From the NCBI RefSeq assembly GCF_003609635.1, contig NZ_MCIA01000031.1, positions 124,001 to 188,000 of the forward strand: 64,000 nt of DNA. The letters are read 5' to 3'. Every line of letters begins with the position of its first letter. The stretch's first letter is position 1. Below are positions 34,344-43,531 of the stretch, in pieces. The position numbers were made by a program, and so were the translations under genes. Source of the DNA: Lacrimispora algidixylanolytica (GTDB lineage Bacteria > Bacillota > Clostridia > Lachnospirales > Lachnospiraceae). Below the pieces are notes generated by a model that did no database searches, was not told the origin of the DNA, and saw only the letters and a program-made list of their open reading frames with translations.

Positions 34344-34403
34344 TATGCTATAGCATAAAAAAAATGTGCATTATAGCTTCGAACAATATAGGCTATAGCA
34401 CAT
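34344..34403. promoter_or_regulatory. Candidate operators and loaP promoter between divergent genes
   Basis: A perfect 14-bp palindrome TATGCTATAGCATA (34344-34357) and a second copy of its core GCTATAGCA (34392-34400) are 45 bp apart centre to centre. Between them, on the minus strand, lies a perfect -10 TATAAT (34370-34375). The second core falls at the -35 position of that promoter, where no good TTGACA is present. This is consistent with control of loaP by a dimeric regulator, plausibly the divergent XRE protein, acting as activator or repressor. Confidence 0.5.
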
Positions 34404-34550
34404 TTCTCTAACTAGTAAATTATGGTATTCTTATATTCAAGAAAGCAACACTTGGCAAAAATAAAATTATATTAAATATTCTTTTAAAAGTTCTAGTATT
34501 TTGTAAATTTTTATTATACAAATACAATGGAAGGAGTGTTGAGTTTCTCA

Positions 34551-34898
34551 ATGTATAAAATGTTACCAAATACTTTTAATATTAATGTAGGAAACCGAAT
34601 ACGTAATAAACGAGAAACCCTTGGTTATTCAAGAGAAAAACTTGCCGAGCTTGCTAATATGAGCGATGGTTATCTTGGTGAAATTGAACGAGGTACAAAA
34701 GGGATATCATCATTTTTTTTATACAATATTTCCGTTTCCCTTGGTATTCCTATGGACTATTTCGTTACTCCTGATCAAGATACAAATAACGTCAAGCCAA
34801 ATGAGTTACAAACAATTCTAAATATATTACATAAAAGTAAAGAAACTGATTTAGTACTTATAGAGAAAATAATGCGTGCAATAGTAATTACTGACTAG
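34551..34898 (+). CDS. XRE-family transcriptional regulator
   Basis: A 115-aa protein from ATG 34551, which has AAGGAG upstream though at a long 14-nt spacing; ATG 34527 would add eight residues but has no site. The helix-turn-helix spans VGNRIRNKRETLGYSREKLAELANMSDGYLGEIERG. The rest is a short helical tail without ligand domain. It is divergent from loaP with palindromic repeats between them, so it probably controls the biosynthetic operon. Direction of control is unknown. Confidence 0.85.
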   Translation: MYKMLPNTFNINVGNRIRNKRETLGYSREKLAELANMSDGYLGEIERGTKGISSFFLYNISVSLGIPMDYFVTPDQDTNNVKPNELQTILNILHKSKETDLVLIEKIMRAIVITD

Positions 34899-35466
34899 CT
34901 ATTACAAATATGCATTTTTTGATTCTAAACACTTGTTTCTTCGAATCCGAAATCTTGTATAATTTGAAAGTTAGATATGTTTTCTTAACACTACTTTGTT
35001 ATCACATTGAGTCATCTTTTTTTATGATATATCAGCTTTAATACGAAAGTATTACTATGTCTTAATGAGTTTTTATGTAAGGGTTATATATATATTCCTC
35101 CATAAAATCAGCTAAAGATATACTATTTAAAATACCCAAAAAAAAGATATAACCACACGAAATAATTAATTATTAACCAACTTTCAACATAACGTATAAA
35201 AGCTAGAACCTAATTTTTGTTCATCTGTAATGCTTTCTGAAATTATTAATTTATTCTTTTCATTTGGGTTAATTAGAGTTCATAAACCAAGAGGTCTCTC
35301 ATATATTTTTATAAAGAGATATGCATACTTAACCAAATTTTATATTTCTTTTCTTCGATTCAAATTAACAATTGAAAAGACATTTAATATAACTTAATTA
35401 AATTACATTATAATATTAAAAATCTAAGAATGAATAATTCAAAACAACTATGATAGGAGATATGTC
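34899..35466 (+). other. Intergenic region, no gene seen
   Basis: About 570 nt between the XRE regulator and the phosphopantetheinyl transferase. Very AT-rich, with many stops in all frames. A TATAAT at 35409-35414 could be the -10 of the transferase gene but no convincing -35 is spaced to it. No hairpin with a T tract was found for the end of the XRE gene. Confidence 0.4.
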
Positions 35467-36123
35467 ATGTACATTTACTGTTTGCCAGAACTCCTTCCTT
35501 GGGATGAAACTGATTCAAAATTGTTAAAATTTGTTTCATTGCAAAGATTAAAAAGGATTCAAAGCTATTATCTTGAAAGTGATAGAAAACTTTCCTTATA
35601 CGCCGCCTTACTTGTACGTCAATGTCTAAGTACTATTTCTGGATTATCGGCCCTTAATCTTGTTTTTGGATGTGATAAAAATCATAAACCCACTTGCCTG
35701 ACGAAAACTTCATTACATTTTAATTTATCTCATACTCAAGGCTTTATATTATGTGGAATTTCTACACATCATCCAGTTGGTATTGATGTAGAAAGAATTA
35801 CCTCTGCTCCCTTCTCCATTATGAGAAGATTTTTTCACCCTATGGAAATTCAATATGTTGAAGACGCTCCATTCAGCGAACAGGATAACAGATTTTACGA
35901 AATTTGGACTAAAAAGGAAGCCTATACAAAACAGCAGGGAACAGGACTTGTACCTAATCTATCAGAACTAAATATACTTTCATCAGACATTCATCCGCTT
36001 CTTCATACCTGGAAGTATAACAACTATGTATGTTCAATTTGTAACAATTCAAATAGTCCTAATAAGATAACTTATATTCAGGAATCTGAGATCAGAAAGT
36101 ATTTCTTACATATGAGCTTGTAA
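35467..36123 (+). CDS. Sfp-type 4'-phosphopantetheinyl transferase
   Basis: A 218-aa enzyme that transfers phosphopantetheine from CoA to the serine of carrier proteins. Motifs: FNLSHTQGF, GIDVERI with D107 and E109 for Mg2+, and WTKKEAYTKQQGTGL with W147, K150, E151 and K155. AGGAG lies before the ATG. It lies on the opposite strand from the cluster, on the far side of the XRE gene, and is the evident activator of the five carrier domains of the operon. Length and motifs place it with Sfp rather than AcpS. Confidence 0.93.
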   Translation: MYIYCLPELLPWDETDSKLLKFVSLQRLKRIQSYYLESDRKLSLYAALLVRQCLSTISGLSALNLVFGCDKNHKPTCLTKTSLHFNLSHTQGFILCGISTHHPVGIDVERITSAPFSIMRRFFHPMEIQYVEDAPFSEQDNRFYEIWTKKEAYTKQQGTGLVPNLSELNILSSDIHPLLHTWKYNNYVCSICNNSNSPNKITYIQESEIRKYFLHMSL

Positions 36124-36181
36124 AATACCAAAAAAGATAATAAATGAGTTGAGATTTTCAGAAAGTCTAGTTATGTTATTT

Positions 36182-36240
36182 CGAAAAAAAATACAGGTCG
36201 CGATAGGTTATTTGCTAACAAATAACCTATCGGCACCTGT
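36182..36240 (-). terminator. Strong terminator between convergent genes
   Basis: A perfect 14-bp stem (36201-36214 / 36219-36232, 4-nt loop) extended by outer ACAGGT/ACCTGT arms (36193-36198 / 36235-36240). On the minus strand it is followed by a run of T (36182-36190 read in reverse), so it ends transcription from the GNAT gene. It probably also blocks plus-strand transcription from the transferase gene. Confidence 0.85.
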
Positions 36241-36297
36241 ATTACCATAAACTTTATTTACTAAGTACCTTTCTTCCTTATTTAATAAAAACTATTT

Positions 36298-37041
36298 TCA
36301 TTTCTTTAAAATTCTCATTAAAGAAGAAACATCTAATAAATTAACTGTCTCAAATTTTCCCTTATAAAATACTGCCCAGTTATTGAATACACAAGGTAAT
36401 TCTTTCGCTTTCTGCAATGTGTCTAATAGTCTTAACGATAACGGAATTTTGTTCAAGTTACAATACTGTTCGATTAATTCTATCCTTTCGTTGATAAAAG
36501 GGCATTGCATATCATAATAGATTGTAAGTTCTTCGTTTTCGATTACTTCCTTTTTAGCACTTTCTGTAATTTTAGGAGTTGTCCCATCAAAAGAAAGTGC
36601 AAGCAGTTCATATCCCCCATCTGTAGAGTCTACAACTTCAAATCCAAACCTTTTTGCAAAATCCTGATTTGAGAGCCAAGCTTTTTGCTTTTTGGAACCT
36701 AACATACAAACTCCAGATTTACCCTTTTCTTTTGTATCTTCTATACAATATTCCATTAACTTTTTTCCGTAGCCGTTTCCTTTTTGACCACTCCACAAAC
36801 AATAAATGTAATGAAAATTATCACCTGTAATAGGAACCCAAGCTGTTTCAAGAGGTGCATATTCTATAAATACCGGTGCTTTTACATTTAACTTTCTAAA
36901 AACATGACCTTCCTTTATTCTCTCAGATAGCCATTTCCGTTTTAATTCGATACCTGGATAAGGTTTTTTACTGCGTATAATACAACTTAAATGTTCACTA
37001 TCAATGTTCTCACTCGTTATGGTTATAAACTCTGCATCCAT
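36298..37041 (-). CDS. GNAT acetyltransferase with YoaP-like C-terminal domain
   Basis: A 247-aa protein. Residues of about 1-150 are a GNAT fold with the acetyl-CoA loop GQKGNGYGKKLMEYC. Residues of about 165-247 match the YoaP C-terminal domain, a thioredoxin-like module with YYDMQCPFINERI and CVFNNWAVFYKGKF. Substrate unknown; YoaP-like proteins are usually annotated only as N-acetyltransferases. It is monocistronic, with its own strong terminator, and I see no clear link with the biosynthetic operon. Confidence 0.87.
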   Translation of the reverse strand: MDAEFITITSENIDSEHLSCIIRSKKPYPGIELKRKWLSERIKEGHVFRKLNVKAPVFIEYAPLETAWVPITGDNFHYIYCLWSGQKGNGYGKKLMEYCIEDTKEKGKSGVCMLGSKKQKAWLSNQDFAKRFGFEVVDSTDGGYELLALSFDGTTPKITESAKKEVIENEELTIYYDMQCPFINERIELIEQYCNLNKIPLSLRLLDTLQKAKELPCVFNNWAVFYKGKFETVNLLDVSSLMRILKK

Positions 37042-37229
37042 ATTAACCCCTCATTAATTTATTTAATTTTATTGATATGTTGTTAGGACTATTCACACAA
37101 TCTATTTTTTTCTTAGGTCATAACGCTATAATTTACATACTATATTAACATTAATCACCTAATTATACAACAACCGATTATAAACCTTAATTAAAATTTC
37201 ACATTTCACTCTACCAGGAGGCAGTAAAA

Positions 37230-37970
37230 TCAAATCATTCATATGTCCATTGTTTATGCCATCTGGAAGGCCATCACGGATTTATTTATGCCGATGCTTA
37301 CAAAGGATGCCCCTCTTGCGGGGTGAAGTATTCCCAGGAACGCTCTGTCTCTATGTCCTTTAAACTCATTCATTGCGTACACAGGCACTGTGTCTTTACC
37401 ATTGATCAAGAACTCCGTCATTTCTTTTTCAATGACCGTTATCTTCTGGACTATCTCTTTCAGGCTGTACGCAGCGTTGTACTCCGAATGTTTCACAACA
37501 TAAACAAATCCAAAAACTTTGTCCCCGGTTTTATTTGTGTTCTCCACTCGTTTGGACGTCCATTGGAATGGAATCCTCATATCCATTGCCTGATTTCAGA
37601 AGGTGGCTTCTCTGATGATGGCTTATGGCGGTCTGTGAAGCATTTTAACTACACCCTTTTAAGGAAATCTTTTCAGACTGCACTTTTGAAAGAACTGGAA
37701 TCACGGATCGGTACTTCTTTCAAGAAAACAAAGGCTTTCATTTATCGCAAAGATAAAAATGGTTTCTACGTTTATGCCAAACCCAATCTCTCCGATGCCG
37801 ATACTGTAATCAAATATATCAGCCGATATCTTGGCCGTCCTGTCATCGCATTGCACCGTCGTCAAAAACATGACTGACTCTGATTTGCTGGATATGCATT
37901 ACTTACTTATCGAGCATGATGATCTTGATGACGATGAATCTGAAGAAGGTTTTTATATTGACCTTTTTTA
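37230..37970 (+). pseudogene. IS91-type transposase remnant
   Basis: Sequence in frame from about 37230 reads as the zinc-binding part (CLCHLEGHHGF, GCPSCGVKYSQ) running into an HUH catalytic region with NPHIHCLISEGG at about 37565-37600 and YISRYLGRP near 37820. This is the Y2/IS91 (IS801/IS1294) transposase family. No start codon precedes the zinc finger in frame, and the frame breaks after LGRPVIA at about 37850, the rest being a short out-of-frame tail DLDDDESEEGFYIDLF. So both ends are lost. It marks the left edge of the accessory segment. Confidence 0.8.
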
Positions 37971-38146
37971 GCCACCGTCTATTTGTTGTTCCCGCCTCTG
38001 CGCGGGCTATTTTATTTAGGGGCTAAACTAAGGTCGAACTTTCCTATTACAGCACAAAAAAAACATAGCTTCCTTCTTGACGAAGAGCTATGTCTTTCTT
38101 GTGTCATTTACTCAATTTAGTTGCAGGCTTCTAACGAAGCAAAACC

Positions 38147-39082
38147 TTATTTCTGCCCCAACGGCCCCTCTTCTTGCCGATGCGCTTCGTTTTTACCCAA
38201 CGTCATTTTACGGCCCGCCTTTATTAGCAATATAATAGCTAAAACGATAAACGGAAGTCCTCCAATAAGGCCGGTGATTGCCGGGCCAAGTAGTGGGTTA
38301 TATCCGCTCTTTGCAAAAATGATTGGCAGTGCCGCACCCGCGTTCACCGTTGAATGGATCATGGCAGCTGGAATGACGCTTTCCAGTTTGATTGATATAT
38401 AGCCTTCGATAATTCCAAGCACAACGCAAAAAACGATCATGGCCAGAATGCCGAGCCATGGATAGCCCCAATAACCGGTTCCGTAATTGTGACCCATCAC
38501 AATAACGGGCAAGTGCCAGATCCCCCATATTGCCCCTGTTATAATTAACGCGGTCCTGTCAGATAAAAAAATGCGCAGTTTGGGGAGCAGATACCCTCTC
38601 CAGCCAAGTTCTTCACCCATGGTGGGTATGATATTTACAATCGGGCCGATAACAACAAAAATCAGAGCTTGAACAATTAGCAGTGTGGACACGTCAAGTC
38701 CCTGTTTACCACTTGAAGCAACCATCCCTTTTAAATTTGTAAGCTCCGGGTCAAACGAACCGGGGAAAATCAGGAAATAAAGCGCTCCGCTCAGAACCAA
38801 CAAGACTGTCGGGCCGAAGTACAAAAGCAGATACTCTTTCACATGCCCCTTGAAGTGGGGGCGAAGATACATATTCCCAAATCCTTCTTTTGTTATAAGC
38901 CGTGTTAATAAATTGGATAGCGCAGGCATAAACATAGCGACTGCCAAAATTACTGCCGCCGCCCCGCTTCCATAGGTGAGCCCACAGATCGGTACCAGCA
39001 AAAAAACGATCCAAGCAAGGATGATTGTAAGCGCAATAAATATAATCAGTCGTTTTTTTGCAGTCAATTTTTCGTGTTCCAT
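38147..39082 (-). CDS. CPBP-family intramembrane metalloprotease
   Basis: A 311-aa polytopic membrane protein (about eight hydrophobic segments) with the first CPBP motif GEELGWRGYLLP (EExxxR) and a later GIWHLPVIVMGH with histidine motif. CPBP (Abi/CAAX-like) proteases are known from CAAX processing in eukaryotes and bacteriocin self-immunity in Firmicutes. Its DNA is visibly richer in GC than the surroundings, as is the next gene, with which it forms an operon (24 nt between). Probably recently acquired as a pair. Confidence 0.87.
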   Translation of the reverse strand: MEHEKLTAKKRLIIFIALTIILAWIVFLLVPICGLTYGSGAAAVILAVAMFMPALSNLLTRLITKEGFGNMYLRPHFKGHVKEYLLLYFGPTVLLVLSGALYFLIFPGSFDPELTNLKGMVASSGKQGLDVSTLLIVQALIFVVIGPIVNIIPTMGEELGWRGYLLPKLRIFLSDRTALIITGAIWGIWHLPVIVMGHNYGTGYWGYPWLGILAMIVFCVVLGIIEGYISIKLESVIPAAMIHSTVNAGAALPIIFAKSGYNPLLGPAITGLIGGLPFIVLAIILLIKAGRKMTLGKNEAHRQEEGPLGQK

Positions 39083-39105
39083 AGTAACATTACTCCTTTT
39101 TTATA

Positions 39106-40215
39106 TTATTCGCAGTTATGTTGAAGCTTTTTAGTTATACTCTGAAAACGCTGCTCATCTGAGAGAACTGAAAACACCGGATTATTAACGATTACATCAG
39201 ACATGCTTTTCCTGATTGTTTTTTCATCCCGCGGAAGATCTGTTCCCAGATCGAGCTGATCCAGCCATCCGTCCAGACGGTCGAAAAAAGCATCGCCATG
39301 TAAGAGCAGGGGATAAATATCGCTTATTACAATCTCGGTGTACTTTTGCAGCATTTCAAGCGCCTTATCATAATTTTTCTGAGCAATAAATCCCTGCGCG
39401 GCTGAAATATAAAGGCCGACCAGGACACCGGGATGCAGATGCCTCATGTCAAACGTTTCCGCTACGACAAGCGAGCGCCGCAGTACCTCGTCGAATTTGG
39501 ATGGGACATCCGCACATAGCATAAGATATGCGGGAAAGAAGTTGAACAGGACGACGATGTTCTGAAACATTCCGACCTGCAAAACGGATTTCGCCTCCTC
39601 GGTGCGCCCCGTCATTTGGTAAGCGGAAGCCAAAAGCGATTCAGGGGGCAGCGCAGGCGCGACTGATCCATCAAGCAGCTCCAGCGCGGTATTGGCATCA
39701 CCGGAAATGAGGCTACACAGGGCTTCCATAAACAAAGACTGCCTGGTAATCGATACATCATCGCATTCCTCTCTGATCCGGATAAAAAGAACCTTGGCTT
39801 CTTCAGTCAAAGATGCCGTTTTTCGGGGGTCTTTCAGCAATTCTACATGGTTGATCATCAGTATTCCCAGATTCAGCAGCAGCGGAAAGCATGAATAGTA
39901 TTTTTTAATTGTTTTTCGGCAGTCTTCCATCACCGAATTAAACGGTTTTGACGCAAAATCAGCCGACAGGTTTCGGTACAGCTTTTGAATATTCTCTTTT
40001 GTCATCTGCGGGTTATAATCTATCAATTCGTCAATGCTGATGTTAAAGAACGCAGCCAGCTGTGGAAGAAAGGTTACGTCCGGATAACTTTGACCCGTCT
40101 CCCATTTGGAAACGGATGCCTTGGACACGCCAATGTAATTTGCAAGCTCATCCTGGGTGATGCCCTTTTCCTTGCGCTTATTTACAAGCACTTTTGCAAT
40201 ATTAATTTCCTTCAT
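39106..40215 (-). CDS. XRE regulator with TPR-like C-terminal domain
   Basis: A 369-aa protein from ATG 40215, six nt after AGAGGTG; a GTG at 40224 overlaps that site. The helix-turn-helix is KRKEKGITQDELANYIGVSKASVSKWETGQ near the N-terminus, read in two pieces. The rest is made of helical repeats of the TPR type (for example NYDKALEMLQKYTEIV), as in peptide-responsive regulators. GC-rich like its neighbour. It probably regulates the CPBP gene that follows. Confidence 0.87.
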   Translation of the reverse strand: MKEINIAKVLVNKRKEKGITQDELANYIGVSKASVSKWETGQSYPDVTFLPQLAAFFNISIDELIDYNPQMTKENIQKLYRNLSADFASKPFNSVMEDCRKTIKKYYSCFPLLLNLGILMINHVELLKDPRKTASLTEEAKVLFIRIREECDDVSITRQSLFMEALCSLISGDANTALELLDGSVAPALPPESLLASAYQMTGRTEEAKSVLQVGMFQNIVVLFNFFPAYLMLCADVPSKFDEVLRRSLVVAETFDMRHLHPGVLVGLYISAAQGFIAQKNYDKALEMLQKYTEIVISDIYPLLLHGDAFFDRLDGWLDQLDLGTDLPRDEKTIRKSMSDVIVNNPVFSVLSDEQRFQSITKKLQHNCE

Positions 40216-40556
40216 ATCAATCACCTCTGACTATATTTTAGTTGGTAAGCAGAAAGAAATCAATGGATTTGCAGTTGATATCGGTTAAAGAAATCAACCT
40301 ATGCGATACTTTTAGCCGGAGCTGTTGTTATATCGCATTAGATGGGGTAAATAGTACAACAGATAAACTCAGCTTAACGGCATAGTTTGTATATAAATCA
40401 GTGGATGCCATAATTAATGCCCTCCACTGGTTTCGTACTATTATCACCCATCTGTTTTTTCTCTTTACCACAATACGTCATCATTATCACCGCTTCAACA
40501 TGCCTTGAGTAGACAATAATGATGTTGTCAAGACATAGTTACTCCTTGGTGGCAGA
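40216..40556. other. Intergenic region with a copy of the dispersed repeat
   Basis: About 340 nt without a gene. It contains copy 1 of a 36-bp repeat (40467-40502) also found at 47872-47907. No promoter or terminator could be called with confidence. Confidence 0.4.
40467..40502. repeat. Dispersed repeat, copy 1
   Basis: A 36-bp stretch beginning ACCACAATACGTCATCATTA is identical to 47872-47907. Its right end (TCAACATG..TTGA) is an imperfect hairpin. Confidence 0.75.
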
Positions 40557-40973
40557 TTATTTTTCTTTTTCATCCATTGGGAGTTCTTTATACATTGGTA
40601 CTTTCTCTAAATCATTATCCCAACTTGCTTTGCTTGCACAGTAGATGTGCCCTTGTGGTTTTATGTATATGACACTGTCAATACAGCCTGCGGGAACAAC
40701 CAGTAGCTTTCCGTCAGATTGAATATTAGGTAGTGCCGATCCACATTCAGTGCAGAAGCTTTTTATGTGTCCCTCTGAATGGTAGTTAAAAGTTTTCACT
40801 TTATTTTGACCTGACAGCCATCTTAACCTGGCTGTTGATGAAAACAGATTGGCTGCATGAGCTGAACCTGTATCCTTACGGCATCGTCCACAATGGCAAA
40901 GAAAAAAATTTTCAAAATCACCTTGTATTTCAAAAGTAACGATACCACAAAGACATGATCCTGTGTATATCAC
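40557..40973 (-). CDS. GFA-family zinc protein
   Basis: A 138-aa protein. GTG 40973, eight nt after AAGGAG, is preferred to TTG 40991, which lies before that site. Zinc ligands are visible in GSCLCGIVTFEI, CHCGRCRKDTGS and FCTECGSALP, the arrangement of the GFA (glutathione-dependent formaldehyde-activating enzyme)/CENP-V family. Most bacterial members are of unknown function and need not use glutathione. Monocistronic by position. Confidence 0.88.
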   Translation of the reverse strand: MIYTGSCLCGIVTFEIQGDFENFFLCHCGRCRKDTGSAHAANLFSSTARLRWLSGQNKVKTFNYHSEGHIKSFCTECGSALPNIQSDGKLLVVPAGCIDSVIYIKPQGHIYCASKASWDNDLEKVPMYKELPMDEKEK

Positions 40974-41216
40974 AATCAAAACTCCTTTCAAAATCTAGTA
41001 TTTTTATATCAGACATAGTTTGACAATACATTCTGCATGCAGCAGTGGTCGTGAGTTATCCCAATACGCAAAAATATTTACAAGCTAGAATTTTTGAAAT
41101 TGTTCATTTTACAAGTCTTTGTTGTTTCACGCAGAAACGATATCTCCATAATTCGATTCGCACATACCCTCTTTAACTTATCCTTACACAGTTCTAAATA
41201 ACAGATGCTCCTTAAG

Positions 41217-41738
41217 TTAATTTTCATCTCTTAAATCTTTTAACAGTCCTTCAAACCATTGAACATTTACTAAATGATGAGAAAGTGAATTTTCTAACAT
41301 TTTTCTAAAATAAGTCGGAATAGTTTCAACATGCCGAATAGATTGTTCTAATAAAGAAATTTTCTTTTTTGTTTGTTCAATTTGTATTTCTATTAGTTTT
41401 GTTAGCTCCTCATTTTTATATTCATTAGTAAATAGCATTGCTACATAAAAAGATAAATTTATATACTCTGTCTTAGAACCATACTTATACATCAATTTTT
41501 CAAATTCCCTATCTCCTAGTTCAGTGATGATGTAATTATTCGTCTCTCTTGTATTGTCTGATTGGTTAACTTTTTTAATATATTGTTTTTCTTCTAATTG
41601 TTGAAGATTGTAGTAGAACGACCCTTTAGTGAAATTTACTATATATTTATAGTGTCTCTCTTCCATTAAGGATAATAATTCGTATCCGTAAGAACCTGGG
41701 TTTTGTTTTAATAAACCTAAAATTAGTAATGGTATCAA
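41217..41738 (-). CDS. PadR-family transcriptional regulator
   Basis: A 173-aa protein: N-terminal winged helix PLLILGLLKQNPGSYGYELLSLME with KGSFYYNLQQLEEKQYIKKV, and a C-terminal helical dimerisation region (LTKLIEIQIEQTKKKISLLEQ). PadR proteins usually repress transporter or phenolic-acid genes. No target is evident nearby; the esterase-like gene is upstream on the same strand with about 60 nt between. Confidence 0.88.
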   Translation of the reverse strand: MIPLLILGLLKQNPGSYGYELLSLMEERHYKYIVNFTKGSFYYNLQQLEEKQYIKKVNQSDNTRETNNYIITELGDREFEKLMYKYGSKTEYINLSFYVAMLFTNEYKNEELTKLIEIQIEQTKKKISLLEQSIRHVETIPTYFRKMLENSLSHHLVNVQWFEGLLKDLRDEN

Positions 41739-41801
41739 AAAAACACCTCATTTATGCTCTTCATGAAAATTTTATTAATAGTTATTTCATAATTATAAGG
41801 T

Positions 41802-42659
41802 TTAATCATTGTTGATTTGCATAACTTGAGATACAAATTCCTCATATGATATTTTTCCTAATGCAAACTCCATACTTTTTATATATATCATTTCTGTTTT
41901 GGTATGTATTCTAGCATGACTAAGATTTATCAACTCATTTTCATTATTTAACGGATTCAATACATGTTGCTTAGTAGAAAAGGCTTCAAAATATCGTAAA
42001 CCAAATTTTCTTTGAGAAATTGCATCAATATGAATACCATCAGGATTAGAAGTTAAGCCTGATGCTGTGACAAAGTAACAATTATCTTGTTCAAAAGCAA
42101 ATTTTTGTAACTCTTGATTGATGAAATTATATTCAGTACAACTTTTTCCAAATCCTTCTTTGCCTAAAAAATCCCCTAAGCCACCAATAATAATTGGAAT
42201 ATCTGGAGAATTCAACTCCTTTCTAAGAGCCTCAATAATTAACAATAACTTTTTATAATATACTTTGTAGTTACCATTAGCACTATCACTTTCTCCTTGA
42301 TGCCATAGAATTCCTGTTAAATCACTGCTTTGCATAACAAATTTAGCTTCCGTTATTGCATGTCTAAAAAGCACTTCGTCTGCAGCCCACTCATCCAGTG
42401 TACTTCCACCTTCAGCACAAGGAATTAGACCAATAGTATCTTCTTGATTTTGACGACACCATGCATCTGCAAATGAACCGGCGAGACTTATTCCTGAAAC
42501 TGGACGATCATAATTGATGGGCTCAGTCATCATCTGCCATCTACCATTACGTAACATTTGTATTCTTTCATTATAAATCGGGGGCACCTTATGAATAAAC
42601 CCTCGTCCAGCCATATTTGACTGTCCTATCATTAAAAACGATTTTATCATTTTTTTCAT
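41802..42659 (-). CDS. Sialate O-acetylesterase-like carbohydrate esterase
   Basis: A 285-aa SGNH hydrolase. MIGQSNMAGRGF carries the catalytic Ser; AEGGSTLDEWA, LWHQGESDSANG and PDGIHIDAISQRKFG carry the Gly, Asn-type and Asp-x-x-His blocks. This is the SASA/DUF303 group that removes acetyl groups from sugars. No signal peptide is seen, so it is intracellular. It could act on oligosaccharides taken up for the beta-galactosidase encoded nearby. Confidence 0.85.
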   Translation of the reverse strand: MKKMIKSFLMIGQSNMAGRGFIHKVPPIYNERIQMLRNGRWQMMTEPINYDRPVSGISLAGSFADAWCRQNQEDTIGLIPCAEGGSTLDEWAADEVLFRHAITEAKFVMQSSDLTGILWHQGESDSANGNYKVYYKKLLLIIEALRKELNSPDIPIIIGGLGDFLGKEGFGKSCTEYNFINQELQKFAFEQDNCYFVTASGLTSNPDGIHIDAISQRKFGLRYFEAFSTKQHVLNPLNNENELINLSHARIHTKTEMIYIKSMEFALGKISYEEFVSQVMQINND

Positions 42660-42855
42660 CCTTTCTTTTGTTTAATCTTTATGAATAAATGCTTCCATTT
42701 CTAATAAATGTTAAGTAGTTACTTATTTAATTCATTATTAGTCTAATTAGACTAATTGTCAACTATATTTTTCTTAGAAGTAAGGCCAAAATATATTTTA
42801 GACGATGCAGAGAGATAGACTTGTGTCAATATCATTTAACTTCTGCTACTGAGTA

Positions 42856-43200
42856 TCAGACAACTTCATGAGCCGCCTGGGGAGTCATATAATTGATTGC
42901 ACTATGAATTCTTTTTTTATTGTACCAGAATTCAATAGATTCAAATACTGCTTTGCGGGCTGTATTGAAATCGGGGAATTTTTGATGATTTATCTCTTCT
43001 TTCTTTAATAATGAATGGAAGGATTCTATGCAGGCATTGTCATATGGGGTTCCTTTTCGACTGAATGAGTGAATTATATGTTTGGCTTCCATCTATGAAG
43101 GTCCATAACGGATGCAAGATAGGTCCATCCCTCTTTAGCTGTAGAAATATAAGTGATGTCTGTACACCACTTTTGATTAATACTGGTTGTTCTGAAATCA
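42856..43200 (-). pseudogene. IS3-family transposase (rve integrase) remnant
   Basis: Two pieces in different frames on the minus strand. About 43093-43200 reads as NQKWCTDITYIST then GWTYLASVMDLH, the start of the IS3 DDE domain. 42856-43092 reads as SFSRKGTPYDNACIESFHS through NKKRIHSAINYMTP, its C-terminal end with the catalytic Glu region. The middle of the domain is missing and the frame changes at the joint. It is inactive. Confidence 0.83.
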
Positions 43201-43428
43201 CGGAACTGAAACTATACTTTGCGAAATCGCATCATATGAAATATGATCCAGGCGGGCCTTGCGCTCTTCCCTTAAACGATAGTAACAATTGGCTGTAGTA
43301 AGTTCATGCTGGCTACACCATTCTTTGACGGAGACTCCAGCAGATCTGTTTTGACATTCTCGGATTTGATCAGCCCATTGCTGAAGTCGATATTGCCTGG
43401 CCACCAATAACGTTGTTGAATTCATAGA
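43198..43428 (-). pseudogene. IS66 TnpA-like fragment joined to the IS3 remnant
   Basis: Reads from MNSTTLLVARQYRLQQWADQ (start about 43428) through GVSVKEWCSQHELTTANCYY, the IS66 accessory protein TnpA. It then runs directly into the IS3 remnant. No tnpB or tnpC follows. The larger frame to 43503 has 25 extra residues without similarity. It is a mosaic insertion-sequence scar. Confidence 0.75.
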
Positions 43429-43531
43429 CACTCCTCTTATAGATAGCAATTCGCTCCCACTGTTTACACTATGCCCAGATATAACACCTGATCGCCATAT
43501 CATATTTGTAAAATTGATTAATTTCTTTGAT

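Noticed and set aside
34899-35466. Promoter with TTGTTT and TATAAT at 34933-34963
   Set aside because: The 19-nt spacing is too long and the location, over 500 nt from the next gene, makes it unconvincing.
40216-40556. Repeat copies as a CRISPR array
   Set aside because: Copies are 7 and 6 kb apart, not regularly spaced, and no cas gene is present.
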